A stretch of 64,000 nucleotides of DNA from Agromyces archimandritae (GCF_018024495.1 NZ_CP071696.1:2666001-2730000), one strand, 5' to 3'; positions 1 through 13,034 are shown, numbered from the stretch's first letter. Numbers and translations: made by a program. The notes: generated from the letters alone by a model not told the origin.

Positions 1-37
1 TGTTCGTCTGTTGAGAACTACATAGTGGACGCGAGCA
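1..37 (+). other. Left strand of the 23S rRNA processing stem
   Basis: These bases are nearly the reverse complement of 3333-3369, on the far side of the 23S gene. Only a few internal positions mismatch, so the precursor RNA can form a long helix that loops out the whole 23S rRNA. Stems of this kind are the normal RNase III entry site. The rest of the 16S-23S spacer, to about 180, shows no tRNA. Confidence 0.75.
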
Positions 38-180
38 TCTTAGATTGACGCCCTTTTTTGGGGTGTTGGTCACAAGATTTGTTCTTGGATGCCTGAGCCT
101 TTCGGGGTTTGGGTGTCTGGACTAATCATTGGTCACCGCCGGCCCTTCGGGGTTGGTGGTTTCTGAAAACTCATGTGATT

Positions 181-3290
<3,110 letters not shown>

Positions 3291-3332
3291 CATTCATCAG
3301 TGTTTGCAAAAGGCTTGATGGGTGGCATTGGT

Positions 3333-3369
3333 TGCTCGCGTCCACTCTGTGGTTCCCGATAGACGAACA
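3333..3369 (+). other. Right strand of the 23S rRNA processing stem
   Basis: This segment pairs with bases 1-37. It lies in the 23S-5S spacer (3291-3486), which holds no other gene that I can see. Confidence 0.75.
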
Positions 3370-3486
3370 GGGAACAACACAATAGTGTTGAATACAAGAG
3401 AACAGTGAAACACTCATACCGGACCAGGTCCGGGTGGGTGTGGTAACGAAAGTTTCACCTACACACAGGTGTGGTGGTGGCAAGAG

Positions 3487-3604
3487 TTACGGCGGTCATA
3501 GCGTGAGGGAAACGCCCGGTCACATTCCGAACCCGGAAGCTAAGACTCACAGCGCCGATGGTACTGCAGGGGGGACCCTGTGGGAGAGTAGGACACCGCC
3601 GGAC
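3487..3604 (+). rRNA. rrf: 5S ribosomal RNA
   Basis: About 118 nt with paired ends (TACGGCGG against CCGCCGG) and the conserved loop motifs CCGAACCCGGAAGCTAAG and GGGGACCCTGTGGGAGAGTAGG. It lies 196 nt after 23S, in the standard 16S-23S-5S order. A rho-independent terminator follows at once. Ends are accurate to a few nt. Confidence 0.95.
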
Positions 3605-3613
3605 AACTTTTCT

Positions 3614-3647
3614 CAGAACGGGCACCCGAGGTCGGGTGCCCGTTCTG
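3614..3647 (+). terminator. Terminator of the rRNA operon
   Basis: A 16-bp perfect stem, with arms 3614-3629 and 3632-3647, sits directly after 5S rRNA and is followed by a weak T stretch. It closes the rrn operon before the leaderless gene at 3682. Confidence 0.88.
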
Positions 3648-3669
3648 CATTTAACCGGTCGCCCAGCCG

Positions 3670-3675
3670 TAGGCT
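3670..3675 (+). promoter_or_regulatory. -10 element for the YyaL-like gene
   Basis: TAGGCT lies six nt before the ATG at 3682, with no Shine-Dalgarno sequence. Transcription would begin at or next to the start codon. Confidence 0.55.
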
Positions 3676-3681
3676 GAGGGC

Positions 3682-5529
3682 ATGGCCGAACGACTTCGCG
3701 GGTCGACGAGCCCGTATCTCCTCGCCCATGCCGACAATCCCGTCGATTGGTGGCCGTGGGACGAAGACGCATTCGCGGAAGCACGGCGGCGCAACGTCCC
3801 CGTGCTGGTCTCCATCGGATATGCGACGTGCCACTGGTGCCACGTCATGGCCAGGGAGAGCTTCTCCGACCCCGAGATCGCCGCGCTCCTCGGCGAACGG
3901 TTCGTCGCGATCAAGGTCGACCGCGAGGAACACCCCGAAGTGGACGCCGCGTACCTCGCCGCCGCCGGCGCGTTCACCTCGCAGCTCGGCTGGCCGCTCA
4001 CCGCGTTCGCGAACGGCGACGGCGCCGTCTTCTACGCCGGCAGCTACTTTCCGCCCCGTGCCGCGCACGGCATGCCCTCGTTCCGCAATGTCCTGGATGC
4101 CGTGTGGGAAGCCTGGACCGAACGCCCCGACGAGGTCGCCGAAACCGCCGACGGGCTTCAGGAGGCGCTGCGGAAGGCGGCCGAAGCCGGCACCGGACCA
4201 TTCGCCCTTCCCGCCGCAGAGCAGCTCGACGCGGCCGCCGGGCGGCTCCTCGCCGGTGAGGACCGCGCGCACGGCGGTTTCGGCGGCGCCCCGAAGTTCC
4301 CGGCCGCACCCATGCTCGAATTCCTCGCCGGCTCGGGAGACGAGGCGCGCGCCGCCGTCGACCGTGCCCTCCAGGCCATGAGCGCTTCGGAGCTCCGCGA
4401 TCCCGTCGAAGGCGGCTTCTTCCGCTACGCGACACGAGCCGACTGGACGGTACCGCACTACGAACGGATGCTCACCGACAATGCGCAGCTCCTCGCCCTG
4501 CTGCTGCCCGCAGCGAGCGACGGCGCCGAATGGGCGCGCACCGCAGCCGAAGGCATCGCGGGATTCCTCACCACCACCATGCGGCTGCCCGGAGGCTGCT
4601 TCGCGAGCGCCCAGGACTCCGAGAGCCTCGTCGACGGCCGGTCGAGCGAGGGCGGCTACTACCGGCTGAACGCCCGGGAACGAGCGGAGCAACCGTCGCC
4701 GAAACTCGACCGGAAGGTGCTCACCGGCTGGAACGGACTCACGATCGGCGCACTCGCCGACGCCTCCGTCGCGCTCGAGCGCCCCGAACTCCTCGTCATC
4801 GCCCGGCGCACCGCCGAAGCGGTCCTCGACGCACACCTCCGGGAGGATGGCACGCTCGTCCGGTCCAGCCTCGACGGCCGGCCCTCGGCGGCGCCGGCGA
4901 CCCTCGAAGACACCGGCATGCTCGCCGGCGGCCTGATCCGCCTCGCGCTTGCGAGCGGCGAACCGCGCCACGCGGTCACGGCGCGAAGCCTGCTCGACGG
5001 AGCGATCGGCACCGACGGGCGCCTGCGGGGCGGCCGCGACCCGGTGCTCGCCGCACACGGCATCGCCGGAGCGGACGATGCCGTCGAAGGGGCCGTGCCC
5101 TCGGGGGCGGCCGCCGCCGCGGATGCGGCCTACCGCCTCTGGGCGCTCGGTGCCGGCGAACGTTTCCGCGATGCCGCCGAACGGACGATCGCGCCGCATA
5201 CGGCGCCGGCGCTCGAGCGGCCCGCCGCGTACGGTGCGATCCTCGCGGTCGCGCGCCGGCTCGCCGAACCCCTCGTGCAGCTCGTGACGGTGACGGCGGC
5301 GGAGGGCGAGGCCGGCGGCGAACTCGTTCGGGCGTCGCGGGGCGCCACGGCATCCATCGCGGCCGTCGTCGACGAGGCGCAGGCGCGCGCATGGGCCGAT
5401 GCCGGCTTCGAACTCTTCGCCGGGCGCGGCGCCGTCGGGGGAGCGAGCACCGCCTACCTGTGCCGTGATTTCGTGTGCCGTCTGCCGGTCACCGACGCGG
5501 CCGGTCTGCGCGCTGCGGCGGCCGGCTGA
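3682..5529 (+). CDS. Thioredoxin-like DUF255 protein (YyaL / SPATA20 family)
   Basis: A 615-residue cytosolic protein. The N-terminal 160 residues are the DUF255 thioredoxin-like fold with an active-site-like CHWCHVM (Cys50, Cys53), preceded by the family signature [14 protein letters not shown]. The remainder resembles the alpha/alpha six-barrel found in N-acylglucosamine epimerase-like proteins, as in family members of about 650 residues. Their biochemical role is not settled; a redox or protein-folding role is inferred only from the CxxC pair. It is a single-gene unit after the rRNA terminator. The ATG is supported by the -10 box six nt upstream. Confidence 0.9.
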   Translation: MAERLRGSTSPYLLAHADNPVDWWPWDEDAFAEARRRNVPVLVSIGYATCHWCHVMARESFSDPEIAALLGERFVAIKVDREEHPEVDAAYLAAAGAFTSQLGWPLTAFANGDGAVFYAGSYFPPRAAHGMPSFRNVLDAVWEAWTERPDEVAETADGLQEALRKAAEAGTGPFALPAAEQLDAAAGRLLAGEDRAHGGFGGAPKFPAAPMLEFLAGSGDEARAAVDRALQAMSASELRDPVEGGFFRYATRADWTVPHYERMLTDNAQLLALLLPAASDGAEWARTAAEGIAGFLTTTMRLPGGCFASAQDSESLVDGRSSEGGYYRLNARERAEQPSPKLDRKVLTGWNGLTIGALADASVALERPELLVIARRTAEAVLDAHLREDGTLVRSSLDGRPSAAPATLEDTGMLAGGLIRLALASGEPRHAVTARSLLDGAIGTDGRLRGGRDPVLAAHGIAGADDAVEGAVPSGAAAAADAAYRLWALGAGERFRDAAERTIAPHTAPALERPAAYGAILAVARRLAEPLVQLVTVTAAEGEAGGELVRASRGATASIAAVVDEAQARAWADAGFELFAGRGAVGGASTAYLCRDFVCRLPVTDAAGLRAAAAG

Positions 5530-5532
5530 CGA

Positions 5533-5862
5533 TCACCAGGGCGAGGGCACGCGGTCCAGGAACGACCACACGGCCGGGCTGAGCTCGGGATGCTCGGTGG
5601 CGATACCGCGGAGCAGCTCGAACTCGAACCGCTCGGCCTCGCCGTCGCGGGCGGCCGGATGATACGCCCGTGCCCGTGCGTTCGACCATTCGGCCCACTG
5701 CAGGCGCTCCTCGCGCAGGGTTGCGACGACCTGCTCGTCCACCGACGGCAGGTCGGGCAGGAACGACCACGGATCCTCGCCGAGCCGGCAACGCAGATCG
5801 ATGAGCGCGGCGAGCTCGTCGCGCGCCTCGCGCCTGAGCTGCTCCAGAACCGTGGTCCCCAT
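5533..5862 (-). CDS. Hypothetical protein, 109 aa
   Basis: A small soluble protein with no signal peptide or membrane segment. It is rich in Trp, Glu and Arg, and residues 15-75 look helical (long Glu/Ala/Arg runs). I do not recognise the family. The minus-strand start is preceded by GGGGAGGT, a good ribosome-binding site, which supports it as a real gene. Its stop lies three nt past the convergent YyaL-like gene. Confidence 0.6.
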   Translation of the reverse strand: MGTTVLEQLRREARDELAALIDLRCRLGEDPWSFLPDLPSVDEQVVATLREERLQWAEWSNARARAYHPAARDGEAERFEFELLRGIATEHPELSPAVWSFLDRVPSPW

Positions 5863-5981
5863 GCGACCTCCCCTCCGCCAGTCTCGGCGTTCGTCACGCT
5901 ACGCGCAACATGTGACATGGGGGTTACGGGTGCATGGCGCCCGATGACGACGCCTCGTACGGATACGGCGCGGCGGTGCCA

Positions 5982-5987
5982 TACCCT
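5982..5987 (+). promoter_or_regulatory. -10 element that decides the methyltransferase start
   Basis: TACCCT lies six nt before the ATG at 5994. This spacing favours that codon over the in-frame ATG at 5934. Confidence 0.5.
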
Positions 5988-5993
5988 CGAAGC

Positions 5994-7562
5994 ATGGGGT
6001 TCGCCGACATCTGGGGCGTGGACGCAGGCTCGGTGCCCGCGGCCGGGCTCGCCGCATTCCGCACCGATCTCGCCCAAGCCGGCTACACGGTCGACGGGCT
6101 CGAACACCTGCTTCGCGACGAGGCCACGGGGGTGGATGCCGGTGCGGCGCTCCGACGCGGCTCCCGCGTGCCCGCGATGCGGCTGCTGCACGACGACCGC
6201 ACGCCGGCGGCGCTGCTCGCGCGACTGTTCTTGCTCGGCGACACGCTCGACGAGCGGGAACTGGATGCGGCGCTGCCGCGGAGCGGGCGCGCCGCGGCAT
6301 CCGCACTCGGGATCGTCGAGCCCGTCGCCGGCGGCATGCGGGCCGCGATCGACGTACGCCCCTACGCCTTCACGGACGCCGTGGGGGAGGGGGCCTGGTG
6401 GGTCGCCTCGGACCTCGGCGAGCTGCAGCTCGGCGACGCGCTGCCCGAACGGCACGTGCTCGGCGTCGGCGGCGCCTCGGCGACCCTCGCCGGGCAGGTG
6501 CTGCAGCAGCCGGTCGGCAGCGCCCTCGACCTCGGAACCGGAAGCGGCATCCAGGCCCTCCACCTCGGCCGCCTCGCCCGGCACGTCGTCGCCACCGACC
6601 TGTCGGCCCGAGCGCTGGCCTTCGCCCGCTTCACGCTCGCGCTGAACGAGGTGGGCAACGTCGAACTGCGCGCCGGGAGCCTCTTCGAGCCGGTCGCCGG
6701 CGAGCGATTCGACCGCATCGTGTCGAACCCGCCGTTCGTGATCACCCCGCGCGCCGACGGCGTTCCGGCCTACGAATACCGCGACGGCGGCATGACCGGC
6801 GACGGCATCGTCGAAGCCGTCGTGCGAGGCGCCGCCGCCCACCTCGAGCCCGGCGGCACCGCCCAGCTTCTCGGCAACTGGGAGACGATCGGCGGCCGGC
6901 CCGGGCTCGAACGGGTGCGCGGCTGGGCCGAGGACGCCGGCCTCGAATACTGGATCGTCGAACGCGAACTGCAGGACCCGGCCGAATACGCCGAGACCTG
7001 GATCCGCGACGGCGGCACGAAAGCCGGCACCGCCGCCTTCGAGGACTTGGAGGCCGCCTGGCTCGACGACTTCGCCGCGCGCGGCGTGACCGCGATCGGC
7101 TTCGGGTACGTGCTGCTGCGGCGCCCGAGCGGCATCCACGGCACGACCGGCATCCACCGCCTCGCCCGCGCCGAAGCCGTGCACACGAGCGGCAACGAAG
7201 CGCTCGCCGCCCACTTCGGCGCCGTGCTCGCCGCCGCCGAACGCATCGCCGGCCTGAGCGACGCCGAGCTCGCCTCGCTGCATCTGCGCGTCGCGCCCGA
7301 CGTCACCGAAGAACGTCACCACCTGCCCGGCCACGACGAACCGAGCTCGATCCTGCTCAGGCAGGGCGGCGGCTTCGGCCGGGTCGTGGATGCCGGCACG
7401 GCGCTCGCCGCCTTCGTCGGCGCCGCAGACGGAGAACTGCCCGCCGGCGTCATCGCCGACGCGATCGCCGAGCTGACCGGGGTGGATGCCGCAGCCCTCC
7501 GCGCCGAGCTCGCGCCGCAGCTGCGGGAGCTCGTCTTCGCCGGCATGCTGCTCGTGCCGTGA
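5994..7562 (+). CDS. Class I SAM-dependent methyltransferase with N-terminal extension
   Basis: A 522-residue protein. Residues 1-150 form an actinobacterial winged-helix-like N domain. A Rossmann methyltransferase core follows, with the SAM-binding motif LDLGTGSGIQALHL and then ATDLS. Its SNPPF motif is the (N/D)PPY/F signature of enzymes that methylate planar amide or amino nitrogens (HemK/PrmC, RsmC-like). The last 140 residues are a further helical domain. The substrate cannot be read from sequence; an N-methyltransferase acting on protein glutamine or nucleic acid is inferred. The start follows the leaderless rule. It is an independent unit between convergent and co-directional neighbours. 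Confidence 0.85.
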   Translation: MGFADIWGVDAGSVPAAGLAAFRTDLAQAGYTVDGLEHLLRDEATGVDAGAALRRGSRVPAMRLLHDDRTPAALLARLFLLGDTLDERELDAALPRSGRAAASALGIVEPVAGGMRAAIDVRPYAFTDAVGEGAWWVASDLGELQLGDALPERHVLGVGGASATLAGQVLQQPVGSALDLGTGSGIQALHLGRLARHVVATDLSARALAFARFTLALNEVGNVELRAGSLFEPVAGERFDRIVSNPPFVITPRADGVPAYEYRDGGMTGDGIVEAVVRGAAAHLEPGGTAQLLGNWETIGGRPGLERVRGWAEDAGLEYWIVERELQDPAEYAETWIRDGGTKAGTAAFEDLEAAWLDDFAARGVTAIGFGYVLLRRPSGIHGTTGIHRLARAEAVHTSGNEALAAHFGAVLAAAERIAGLSDAELASLHLRVAPDVTEERHHLPGHDEPSSILLRQGGGFGRVVDAGTALAAFVGAADGELPAGVIADAIAELTGVDAAALRAELAPQLRELVFAGMLLVP

Positions 7563-7623
7563 TCGACGGCATCGCCTCTCCTGTCGGGTAGCGTGAGAAC
7601 CGCGCGTACGCGAGGGGTGTGAA

Positions 7624-9042
7624 ATGGATCGGCGTGGCTTCCTGTTCGGATCGGCAGCGGCCCTCGCCCTCGCGCTGGCCGGCTGCACCCCCGAACCGCC
7701 CGCGCCCACCCGCAGTACCTCGCCGACGCCGACGCGGACGCCGACTCCCGGGGAAGTGCCGGTGCCGGCCGGGCTGCAGCGCTCGAAATGGAGCCGCAAC
7801 CCCTTCTTCCGCGGCGCCTTCAGCTACCCGGGCGTCGGCTCCGACCGCGGCGACCGCGAACGCCTCGGCCGGCCGATCGACGAACGCGTCTTCTTCGCCG
7901 GCGAGGCGACGAGCCTCGACGCCCCCGGAAGCGTGCAGGGCGCCCTCGACTCCGCAGTGCGCGCAAGCGACGCCCTCCTGGAGATCTCCGGCGCCGGCGA
8001 ACGCGTGCTCGTCGTCGGCGCCGGGATCGCCGGGCTCGCGGCCGCGCGCATCCTCACGAGCGCCGGGCACCGCGTCGTCCTGATCGAAGCGAGCGAGCGG
8101 ATCGGCGGCCGCATTCGCAGCGAGGGCGACGACGACTGGCCCGTGCCCGCTGAACTCGGCGCCGCCTTCCTCGGGCCGACCGCGACCTCCTTCGACGCCC
8201 TCCTCGGAGGCTTCGGCGTGCGCACCCGTGCCTTCCGGCCCGCCCCGCTGTTCCGCGGCGTCGACGGCGAACGACTCGACTACGACGACGTCGGGGTGCG
8301 GGCGATCGAACGCGCCCTCTCCTGGTCGGAGGACGTCTCCATCGACCTCTCCGTCGAAGCGGCGCTCGAACGGTCCGGGGCGGCCGAAGCGGCCACGGCC
8401 GAACCCGGCGGCGGGATGTGGCTCGCCCACGCCGCGACCGCCGGGCTCGGTCTGGCGACCGGCGCCGCACCGAAGTCGGTGTCGGCCCACCAGGCTGCGA
8501 ACCGCCTCGTTCCCGGCGCCTCGTTCGGACTCGGCGGCGACGAACTCCGCCGCGTCACCGGATCGTTCCAGGCCCAGCTCGCCGAAGCCGCCGGCGACCT
8601 GAACGTCCTCACCGGCTCCGTCGTGCAACGCATCGCGCACGACGAGGACGGCGTGCGCGTGCGCCTCGACTCGGGCGAGTCGCTCTCGGGCGACCGCATC
8701 GTCGTCACCGTGCCCGTCGGGGTGCTGAAGAGCGACGCGATGCGCTTCTCGCCCCCGCTGCCGCTCGCCCACGCGAGCGCCATCGCCCGCATCGGGATGG
8801 GCCACGTCGAAATGTGCTGGCTGCGCTTCGACGAACGGTCGTGGGACTCGGGCCACGAGAACGTGTGGACCGCCGTCGGCGGCGACGACCCCTTCGCGAT
8901 CTGGCTCGACTACGGGGCGATCACCGGCGACCCCGTGCTCGCCGGCATCTCCGTCGCCGGCAGCGCCGAAACGGTCGCCGCGATGGACGACGGCGAACTC
9001 GTCGACGCGGCCCGTGCGTCGCTCGCGCCGTTCATGGGGTGA
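7624..9042 (+). CDS. Circularly permuted flavin amine oxidase, Tat-type lipoprotein
   Basis: 472 residues. The start MDRRGFLFG plus a hydrophobic stretch and the lipobox LAGC (Cys21) indicates a twin-arginine-exported lipoprotein, and a Pro/Thr-rich linker runs to about residue 45. Residues 55-118 carry the block that normally ends flavin amine oxidases ([13 protein letters not shown] ... FFAGEATS ... [13 protein letters not shown]). Only after it come the dinucleotide-binding GAGIAG (132-137) and [11 protein letters not shown], which normally begin the enzyme. The protein then stops at SLAPFMG, exactly where ordinary family members would continue into the missing tail. All parts for FAD binding are present, in rotated order. 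Substrate unknown. The last 11 nt overlap the convergent membrane-protein gene. Confidence 0.85.
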   Translation: MDRRGFLFGSAAALALALAGCTPEPPAPTRSTSPTPTRTPTPGEVPVPAGLQRSKWSRNPFFRGAFSYPGVGSDRGDRERLGRPIDERVFFAGEATSLDAPGSVQGALDSAVRASDALLEISGAGERVLVVGAGIAGLAAARILTSAGHRVVLIEASERIGGRIRSEGDDDWPVPAELGAAFLGPTATSFDALLGGFGVRTRAFRPAPLFRGVDGERLDYDDVGVRAIERALSWSEDVSIDLSVEAALERSGAAEAATAEPGGGMWLAHAATAGLGLATGAAPKSVSAHQAANRLVPGASFGLGGDELRRVTGSFQAQLAEAAGDLNVLTGSVVQRIAHDEDGVRVRLDSGESLSGDRIVVTVPVGVLKSDAMRFSPPLPLAHASAIARIGMGHVEMCWLRFDERSWDSGHENVWTAVGGDDPFAIWLDYGAITGDPVLAGISVAGSAETVAAMDDGELVDAARASLAPFMG

Positions 9043-9763
9043 CTCCGGCAGGGGCGGGCGCCGCGGCATCCGCACCCGAAACCCGGGCCGCCGCGCCGCG
9101 ACGCGTACCGACCCGGTTCAGCTGCACGAGCATCCACGTCACCGCCAGCAGGATCGCCAGCACCAGCGTGCAATACACCAGGATCCCCGGCCAGCCGCCG
9201 ACCTCGTACGGATCGAGGAAGAAATACGGATACCAGCCGACCTCCGCACCGCGCATCAGCGTGAACACGAGCCACACCACCGGGAACGGCACCGCAGCCA
9301 GCACCGCCCGCCGCGGGATCGGCCGCGTGTGCGGCAGCAGCCACGACTCGATCGCCCAATCCACGAGCAGTGCGGCCGGCACGACGAAATGCAGCAGCAC
9401 ATCCGACCACGGCACATCCACCCGGTAGTCGCGGGTCGACGCCTGCGCGGCGATGATGCCGAACACGATGCCCGACACGAGGGTGTAGCTCGTGACCGCC
9501 GCCCGAAGCGCATGCAACCACACCCGCTGCTCGGCGCCGGTGAGCGCCCGGATGCCGGAAACGATCAGCACCCCGATCGCGAAGAACGCCGACTGCACCG
9601 TGAAATAGCTGAAGAAGTTCTCGGCCGCGAAACTGCGGAAGCCGAGCACATAGCGGAAGTTCGCCACGAGCGCCGCGATCGCGAGGGCCGCCAGCACGAG
9701 GCGGGTCACGCCCAGCGCACGGCGCAGGCGTCGCCCGCCCCGCTCGCCGATCCACCCGCGCAT
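9032..9763 (-). CDS. Pr6Pr family integral membrane protein
   Basis: 243 residues with about six transmembrane segments. The family pattern includes a GxxxY motif in the first helices ([16 protein letters not shown]), a conserved [12 protein letters not shown] segment and WYPYFFLDP near the end. Members belong to the FAR-17a/AIG1-like fold and their function in bacteria is unknown. A longer reading from 9895 is possible, but the -10 box six nt upstream of the ATG at 9763 and the sharp onset of conserved sequence there favour the shorter start. The C-terminal tail is Ala/Pro-rich and cytoplasmic-looking. Confidence 0.82.
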   Translation of the reverse strand: MRGWIGERGGRRLRRALGVTRLVLAALAIAALVANFRYVLGFRSFAAENFFSYFTVQSAFFAIGVLIVSGIRALTGAEQRVWLHALRAAVTSYTLVSGIVFGIIAAQASTRDYRVDVPWSDVLLHFVVPAALLVDWAIESWLLPHTRPIPRRAVLAAVPFPVVWLVFTLMRGAEVGWYPYFFLDPYEVGGWPGILVYCTLVLAILLAVTWMLVQLNRVGTRRGAAARVSGADAAAPAPAGVTP

Positions 9764-9769
9764 CCCTCC

Positions 9770-9775
9770 ACGGTA
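9770..9775 (-). promoter_or_regulatory. -10 element that decides the Pr6Pr start
   Basis: TACCGT on the minus strand, six nt before the ATG at 9763. It argues against the ATG at 9895. Confidence 0.5.
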
Positions 9776-9821
9776 CGCGGGAAGGTGCTGCGGGCGGCCG
9801 TGCTCCGGGCCGCGGGGCGAG

Positions 9822-9827
9822 TAGTCT
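9822..9827 (+). promoter_or_regulatory. -10 element for the J-domain gene
   Basis: TAGTCT, six nt before a GTG start at 9834. The 70-bp gap holding it is shared with the divergent Pr6Pr gene. Confidence 0.5.
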
Positions 9828-9833
9828 CGATGG

Positions 9834-10759
9834 GTGCCCGACGGTCCCTTCTCCGAGTCGCCGTATGCGGTGCTCCGCATCGAGGCGACGGCCACCGACG
9901 CCGAGCTGAGGCGTGCCTACCGGCGCGCCCTGCGCGAGGCCCACCCCGACACCGGCGGCGACGTCGTCCGCTTCCACGCCGTCCAACTCGCATGGGAGCT
10001 CATCGGCACCCCCACCGCCCGCGCCGACTACGACCGCCGCGGCGCCGGCGCCGAACCCGCTCACGAGAGCTGGGCGCCCGCCCCGCCCCGGCCGCGACGG
10101 GACTCCCGCCCCTCGCCCGCTCGCACGGGCACCCGGGCGGCTGGCGTCGCGAACGCTACCTGAACCTCATCCGCGAGTTCGCCGGACGCGGCGTCACCCT
10201 CGACGACCCCTACGACCCGGCGCTCGTCAGATCCGCCCCCCGCGACATCCGCCACACCCTCGCCGACGCGCTCGCCGAAGAGGCCACGGCACGCTCCCTC
10301 GCGAGCCTCGGCATCGCGTTCACCGTCTGGCACGACCTCGCCACCGACGCCGCCGGCCCCGGCCTGCCGCCGAAGCTCGACCACCTCGTGCTCGGGCCGA
10401 CGGGGCTGTTCGCGATCCAGTCGGAGGACTGGGGCGGGCCCGTGCGGATCCGCCGCGGAGAACTCATCGGCGAAGCGCTCGCCGGCGAACGCCCCGTGCG
10501 CGCCCTCGCCGCCCGTGCGAAAGCCGTCGGGCGGGCCGCGAAGGTCAAGCCCACCGCCCTGCTCGTCGTCGTCCCCGACGACGCCGCCGAGGAACCGCTC
10601 GCCGAGATCGGCCGGGTCCGCGGGGCCGCCGTCGCCCTCGTCCGGCGCTCCCGGCTCGCGAGCGCGGTGCGCGAAGGCATCCCTGGTTCGGCCTCCATCG
10701 GCGGCACCGAGCTCATGGAAGTGCGGACGCGCCTGCAGCAGGCCGTGCGATTCGCGTAG
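9834..10759 (+). pseudogene. J-domain / NERD-like protein split by a -1 frameshift
   Basis: The first frame (9834-10163) encodes a J domain: SPYAVL, then LRRAYRRALREAHPDTGG with the signature HPD, ending in ADYDRRG. The coding sense then continues in the frame one base back, from about 10100 to a stop at 10759. That part runs from WRRERYLNLIREFAGRG to LDHLVLGPTGLFAIQS, a NERD-type nuclease-related domain. Actinobacterial relatives join both parts in one chain of about 300 residues. One base appears to be missing in the C/G-rich stretch near 10075-10110. This is either a sequencing error in a homopolymer or a real disruption. Programmed slippage is unlikely, as I see no slippery heptamer. Confidence 0.72.
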
Positions 10760-10832
10760 GGACCGGCTGCCGGGTGCGCCCGTGCGGGCGCCGGCCGACG
10801 CGTGCGCGCCAGGGCATCCGCACCCGAAGCCG

Positions 10833-11423
10833 TCAGTCGCGCGGGATGATCGTCAGCACCCGGGTGATGAAGTCCGCGAAGCCCTGCATGAACCCGGCGA
10901 GGAACTCGCGCGTGCCTTCGACGGTGACCTCGCCGTCGTCGGTGATGAGGCCCGGGCGCATGTGGATGTACACCTCCGGTGCGTTCATCTGCGGGGCGTT
11001 GCAGAAACTCAGGATGCTGCGGAGCTGCTGCTGCGCCACCGCCGTGCCGATCGCGCCGATCGACGCGCCGGCGACCGCCGTCGGTTTGCGCGTGAACGCG
11101 TTCGTGCCGAAGGGCCGGCTCGCCCAGTCGATCGCGTTCTTCAACGCGCCCGGCACGGAACGGTTGTACTCCGGCGTGACGAAGAGCACCGCGTCGACCT
11201 CGGCGATGGCCTGCTTGAAGTCGCGCGCGGCCGGCGGATAGTCGATGTCGAAGTCGCGGTTGTAGAGCGGCAGATCGCCGATCGGGATCTCGTGCAGCCG
11301 CAATTCGGCCGGCGCGAGGCGGATGAGCGCGCTCGCCAGCGTGCGGTTGATCGACTCGACCGAGAGCGAGCCGATCAGCACGCCGACGGTGTACGGCGGT
11401 TCGTGTTCGTTGATGAGCACCAT
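10833..11423 (-). CDS. NADPH-dependent FMN reductase-like flavoprotein
   Basis: 196 residues with a flavodoxin-like fold. The chain opens with the FMN-phosphate loop VGVLIGSLSVESINRTLA and carries the family signature VLFVTPEYNRSVPGALKNAIDW. Such enzymes (ChrR/YieF/azoreductase relatives) reduce quinones, azo compounds or chromate with NAD(P)H. The real substrate is unknown. The start at 11423 follows a GGGGGG ribosome-binding site; longer readings upstream are low-complexity. It is divergent from the aminopeptidase gene, with 210 bp between. Confidence 0.88.
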   Translation of the reverse strand: MVLINEHEPPYTVGVLIGSLSVESINRTLASALIRLAPAELRLHEIPIGDLPLYNRDFDIDYPPAARDFKQAIAEVDAVLFVTPEYNRSVPGALKNAIDWASRPFGTNAFTRKPTAVAGASIGAIGTAVAQQQLRSILSFCNAPQMNAPEVYIHMRPGLITDDGEVTVEGTREFLAGFMQGFADFITRVLTIIPRD

Positions 11424-11633
11424 GCGTCCCCCCAGAGCATTTCGCGTACCTTCCACTCTGCCCTGCCGCGGCGCGGGTGTCGAGGGTCGGCGGGCGCCGA
11501 GGGCCGGCGGGGTGTCGCGGATGCGCCGCCGGGCGGCCGGCGGATGCCGGTGAGCGGCGGGATTGCGACGTGCACCCCTGCCGGGCGTCCCGTGGCCTCG
11601 CCTGCGCTCGGGTGCGGATGTTTGGATGGTCGC

Positions 11634-12896
11634 ATGAGGCAGACCGACTCCGTCATCGACGACCTCGCCGCATTCGTGCAGGCGTCGCCGTCGTCGTTCC
11701 ACACCGCGGAAGAGGTCGCCCGGCGCCTCGTGGCCGCCGGCTACACCCGCGTCGAGGAGACCGAGGCATGGCCGACCGGACCGGGCCGATGCGTCGCCGT
11801 GCGCGACGGGGCGGTGATCGCCTGGGTCGTGCCCGTGGGTGCGGATGCCGTCACGCCCTCCCGCATCATCGGCGCCCACACCGACTCGACCGGGTTCAAG
11901 CTGAAACCCGGCGGCACCGTGCGCCAGGCAGGCCTCGCCCAAGCGGGCGTCGAGATCTACGGCGGACCGCTGCTGAACTCATGGCTCGACCGCGAGCTCG
12001 CCCTCGCCGGCCGCGTCGTGCTGCGCAGCGGCGAATCGCGGCTCGTCCGCACCGGGCCGCTGCTGCGCATCCCGCAGCTGGCGATCCACCTCGACCGCGA
12101 GATCTCCAAGGGCCTCCTGCTCGACCGGCAGCGGCACACACAACCGATCTGGGGCACCGAGGACGCCGGCGAGATCGCCGAGGTCATCGCCGCCGCCGCC
12201 GGATGCGAAGCCGACGACATCGCCGGAACCGACCTGTTCGCCGTCGACACGCAGGCCCCGGCCCGCTTCGGCGCGGGCGGCGTCTTCCTCGCCTCCACGC
12301 GACTGGACAATCTGAGCTCGGTGCACGCGGGACTGCGGGCGCTGCTCGGCTCCGACGACGCCGACGGCATCCGCGTGCTCGCAGCCTACGATCACGAAGA
12401 GGTCGGCTCCGAAACCCGCACGGGCGCCGCCGGCACCTTCCTCGTCGACGTGCTCGGCCGGATCTACGACGGACTCGGGGCGAGCGACGCCGAACGGCGG
12501 CGGGCGTTCGCGGCATCCTGGTGCGTGTCGAGCGACGCCGGCCACGCCGTGCACCCGAACTACCAGGACCGCCACGACCCCGAGGTGCGGCCCGTGCTCG
12601 GCGGCGGCCCGCTGCTGAAGCTCAACGCGAACCAGCGCTACACGACGGACGCGGCCGGATCCGCACTCTGGCGTCGCGCCTGCGCGGCGGCGGACGTGGC
12701 GACGCAGGCCTTCGTCGCCAACAACGCCATTCCGTGCGGCTCGACGATCGGCCCGCTGCAGGCGACGCGCCTCGGCATCCGCACCGTCGACGTCGGCGTG
12801 CCCCTGCTGTCGATGCACTCCGCCCGCGAGCTCGCGCACGTCGACGACCTCGTCGCCCTCGGGGACGCGCTGACGGCGTTCTACGCGGGGGCGTGA
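11634..12896 (+). CDS. apeB: M18 family aminopeptidase
   Basis: 420 residues, matching the dinuclear-zinc M18 (aspartyl aminopeptidase) family of about 430. Visible features include the first metal His in IIGAHTDSTGFKLKP, the bridging Asp in STRLDNLSSVHA, the catalytic and ligand glutamates in AAYDHEEVGSET, and the final His near LLSMHSARELAH. It removes N-terminal acidic or neutral residues from peptides in the cytosol. It stands alone. The start at 11634 is six nt after TTGGAT, a weaker leaderless -10 match. Confidence 0.93.
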   Translation: MRQTDSVIDDLAAFVQASPSSFHTAEEVARRLVAAGYTRVEETEAWPTGPGRCVAVRDGAVIAWVVPVGADAVTPSRIIGAHTDSTGFKLKPGGTVRQAGLAQAGVEIYGGPLLNSWLDRELALAGRVVLRSGESRLVRTGPLLRIPQLAIHLDREISKGLLLDRQRHTQPIWGTEDAGEIAEVIAAAAGCEADDIAGTDLFAVDTQAPARFGAGGVFLASTRLDNLSSVHAGLRALLGSDDADGIRVLAAYDHEEVGSETRTGAAGTFLVDVLGRIYDGLGASDAERRRAFAASWCVSSDAGHAVHPNYQDRHDPEVRPVLGGGPLLKLNANQRYTTDAAGSALWRRACAAADVATQAFVANNAIPCGSTIGPLQATRLGIRTVDVGVPLLSMHSARELAHVDDLVALGDALTAFYAGA

Positions 12897-13028
12897 GGTC
12901 GGCCGCGTTCTACGCGCGGGAGCCGAGGCGCCGGGTGACCAGAGTCGCCGGAGCCTGTCGGGCTCGGCTTGGCGGGATATCGCGGGGCGATGACCGGATC
13001 CGCCGGGCCCGGCGCGGCCGGCGCCGGG

Positions 13029-13034
13029 CATGAT
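13029..13034 (+). promoter_or_regulatory. -10 element that decides the rhodanese start
   Basis: CATGAT, six nt before the ATG at 13041; it favours this codon over the in-frame ATG at 12969. Confidence 0.4.

Noticed and set aside
1..180. Possible tRNA-Ile or tRNA-Ala in the rRNA spacer
   Set aside because: No cloverleaf or T-loop sequence is visible in the part of the spacer shown.
5994..7562. The methyltransferase as a thiopeptide-resistance rRNA methylase
   Set aside because: It has the SNPPF motif of N-methyltransferases and is 20 kb from the cluster; it is not a SpoU-type tsr relative.
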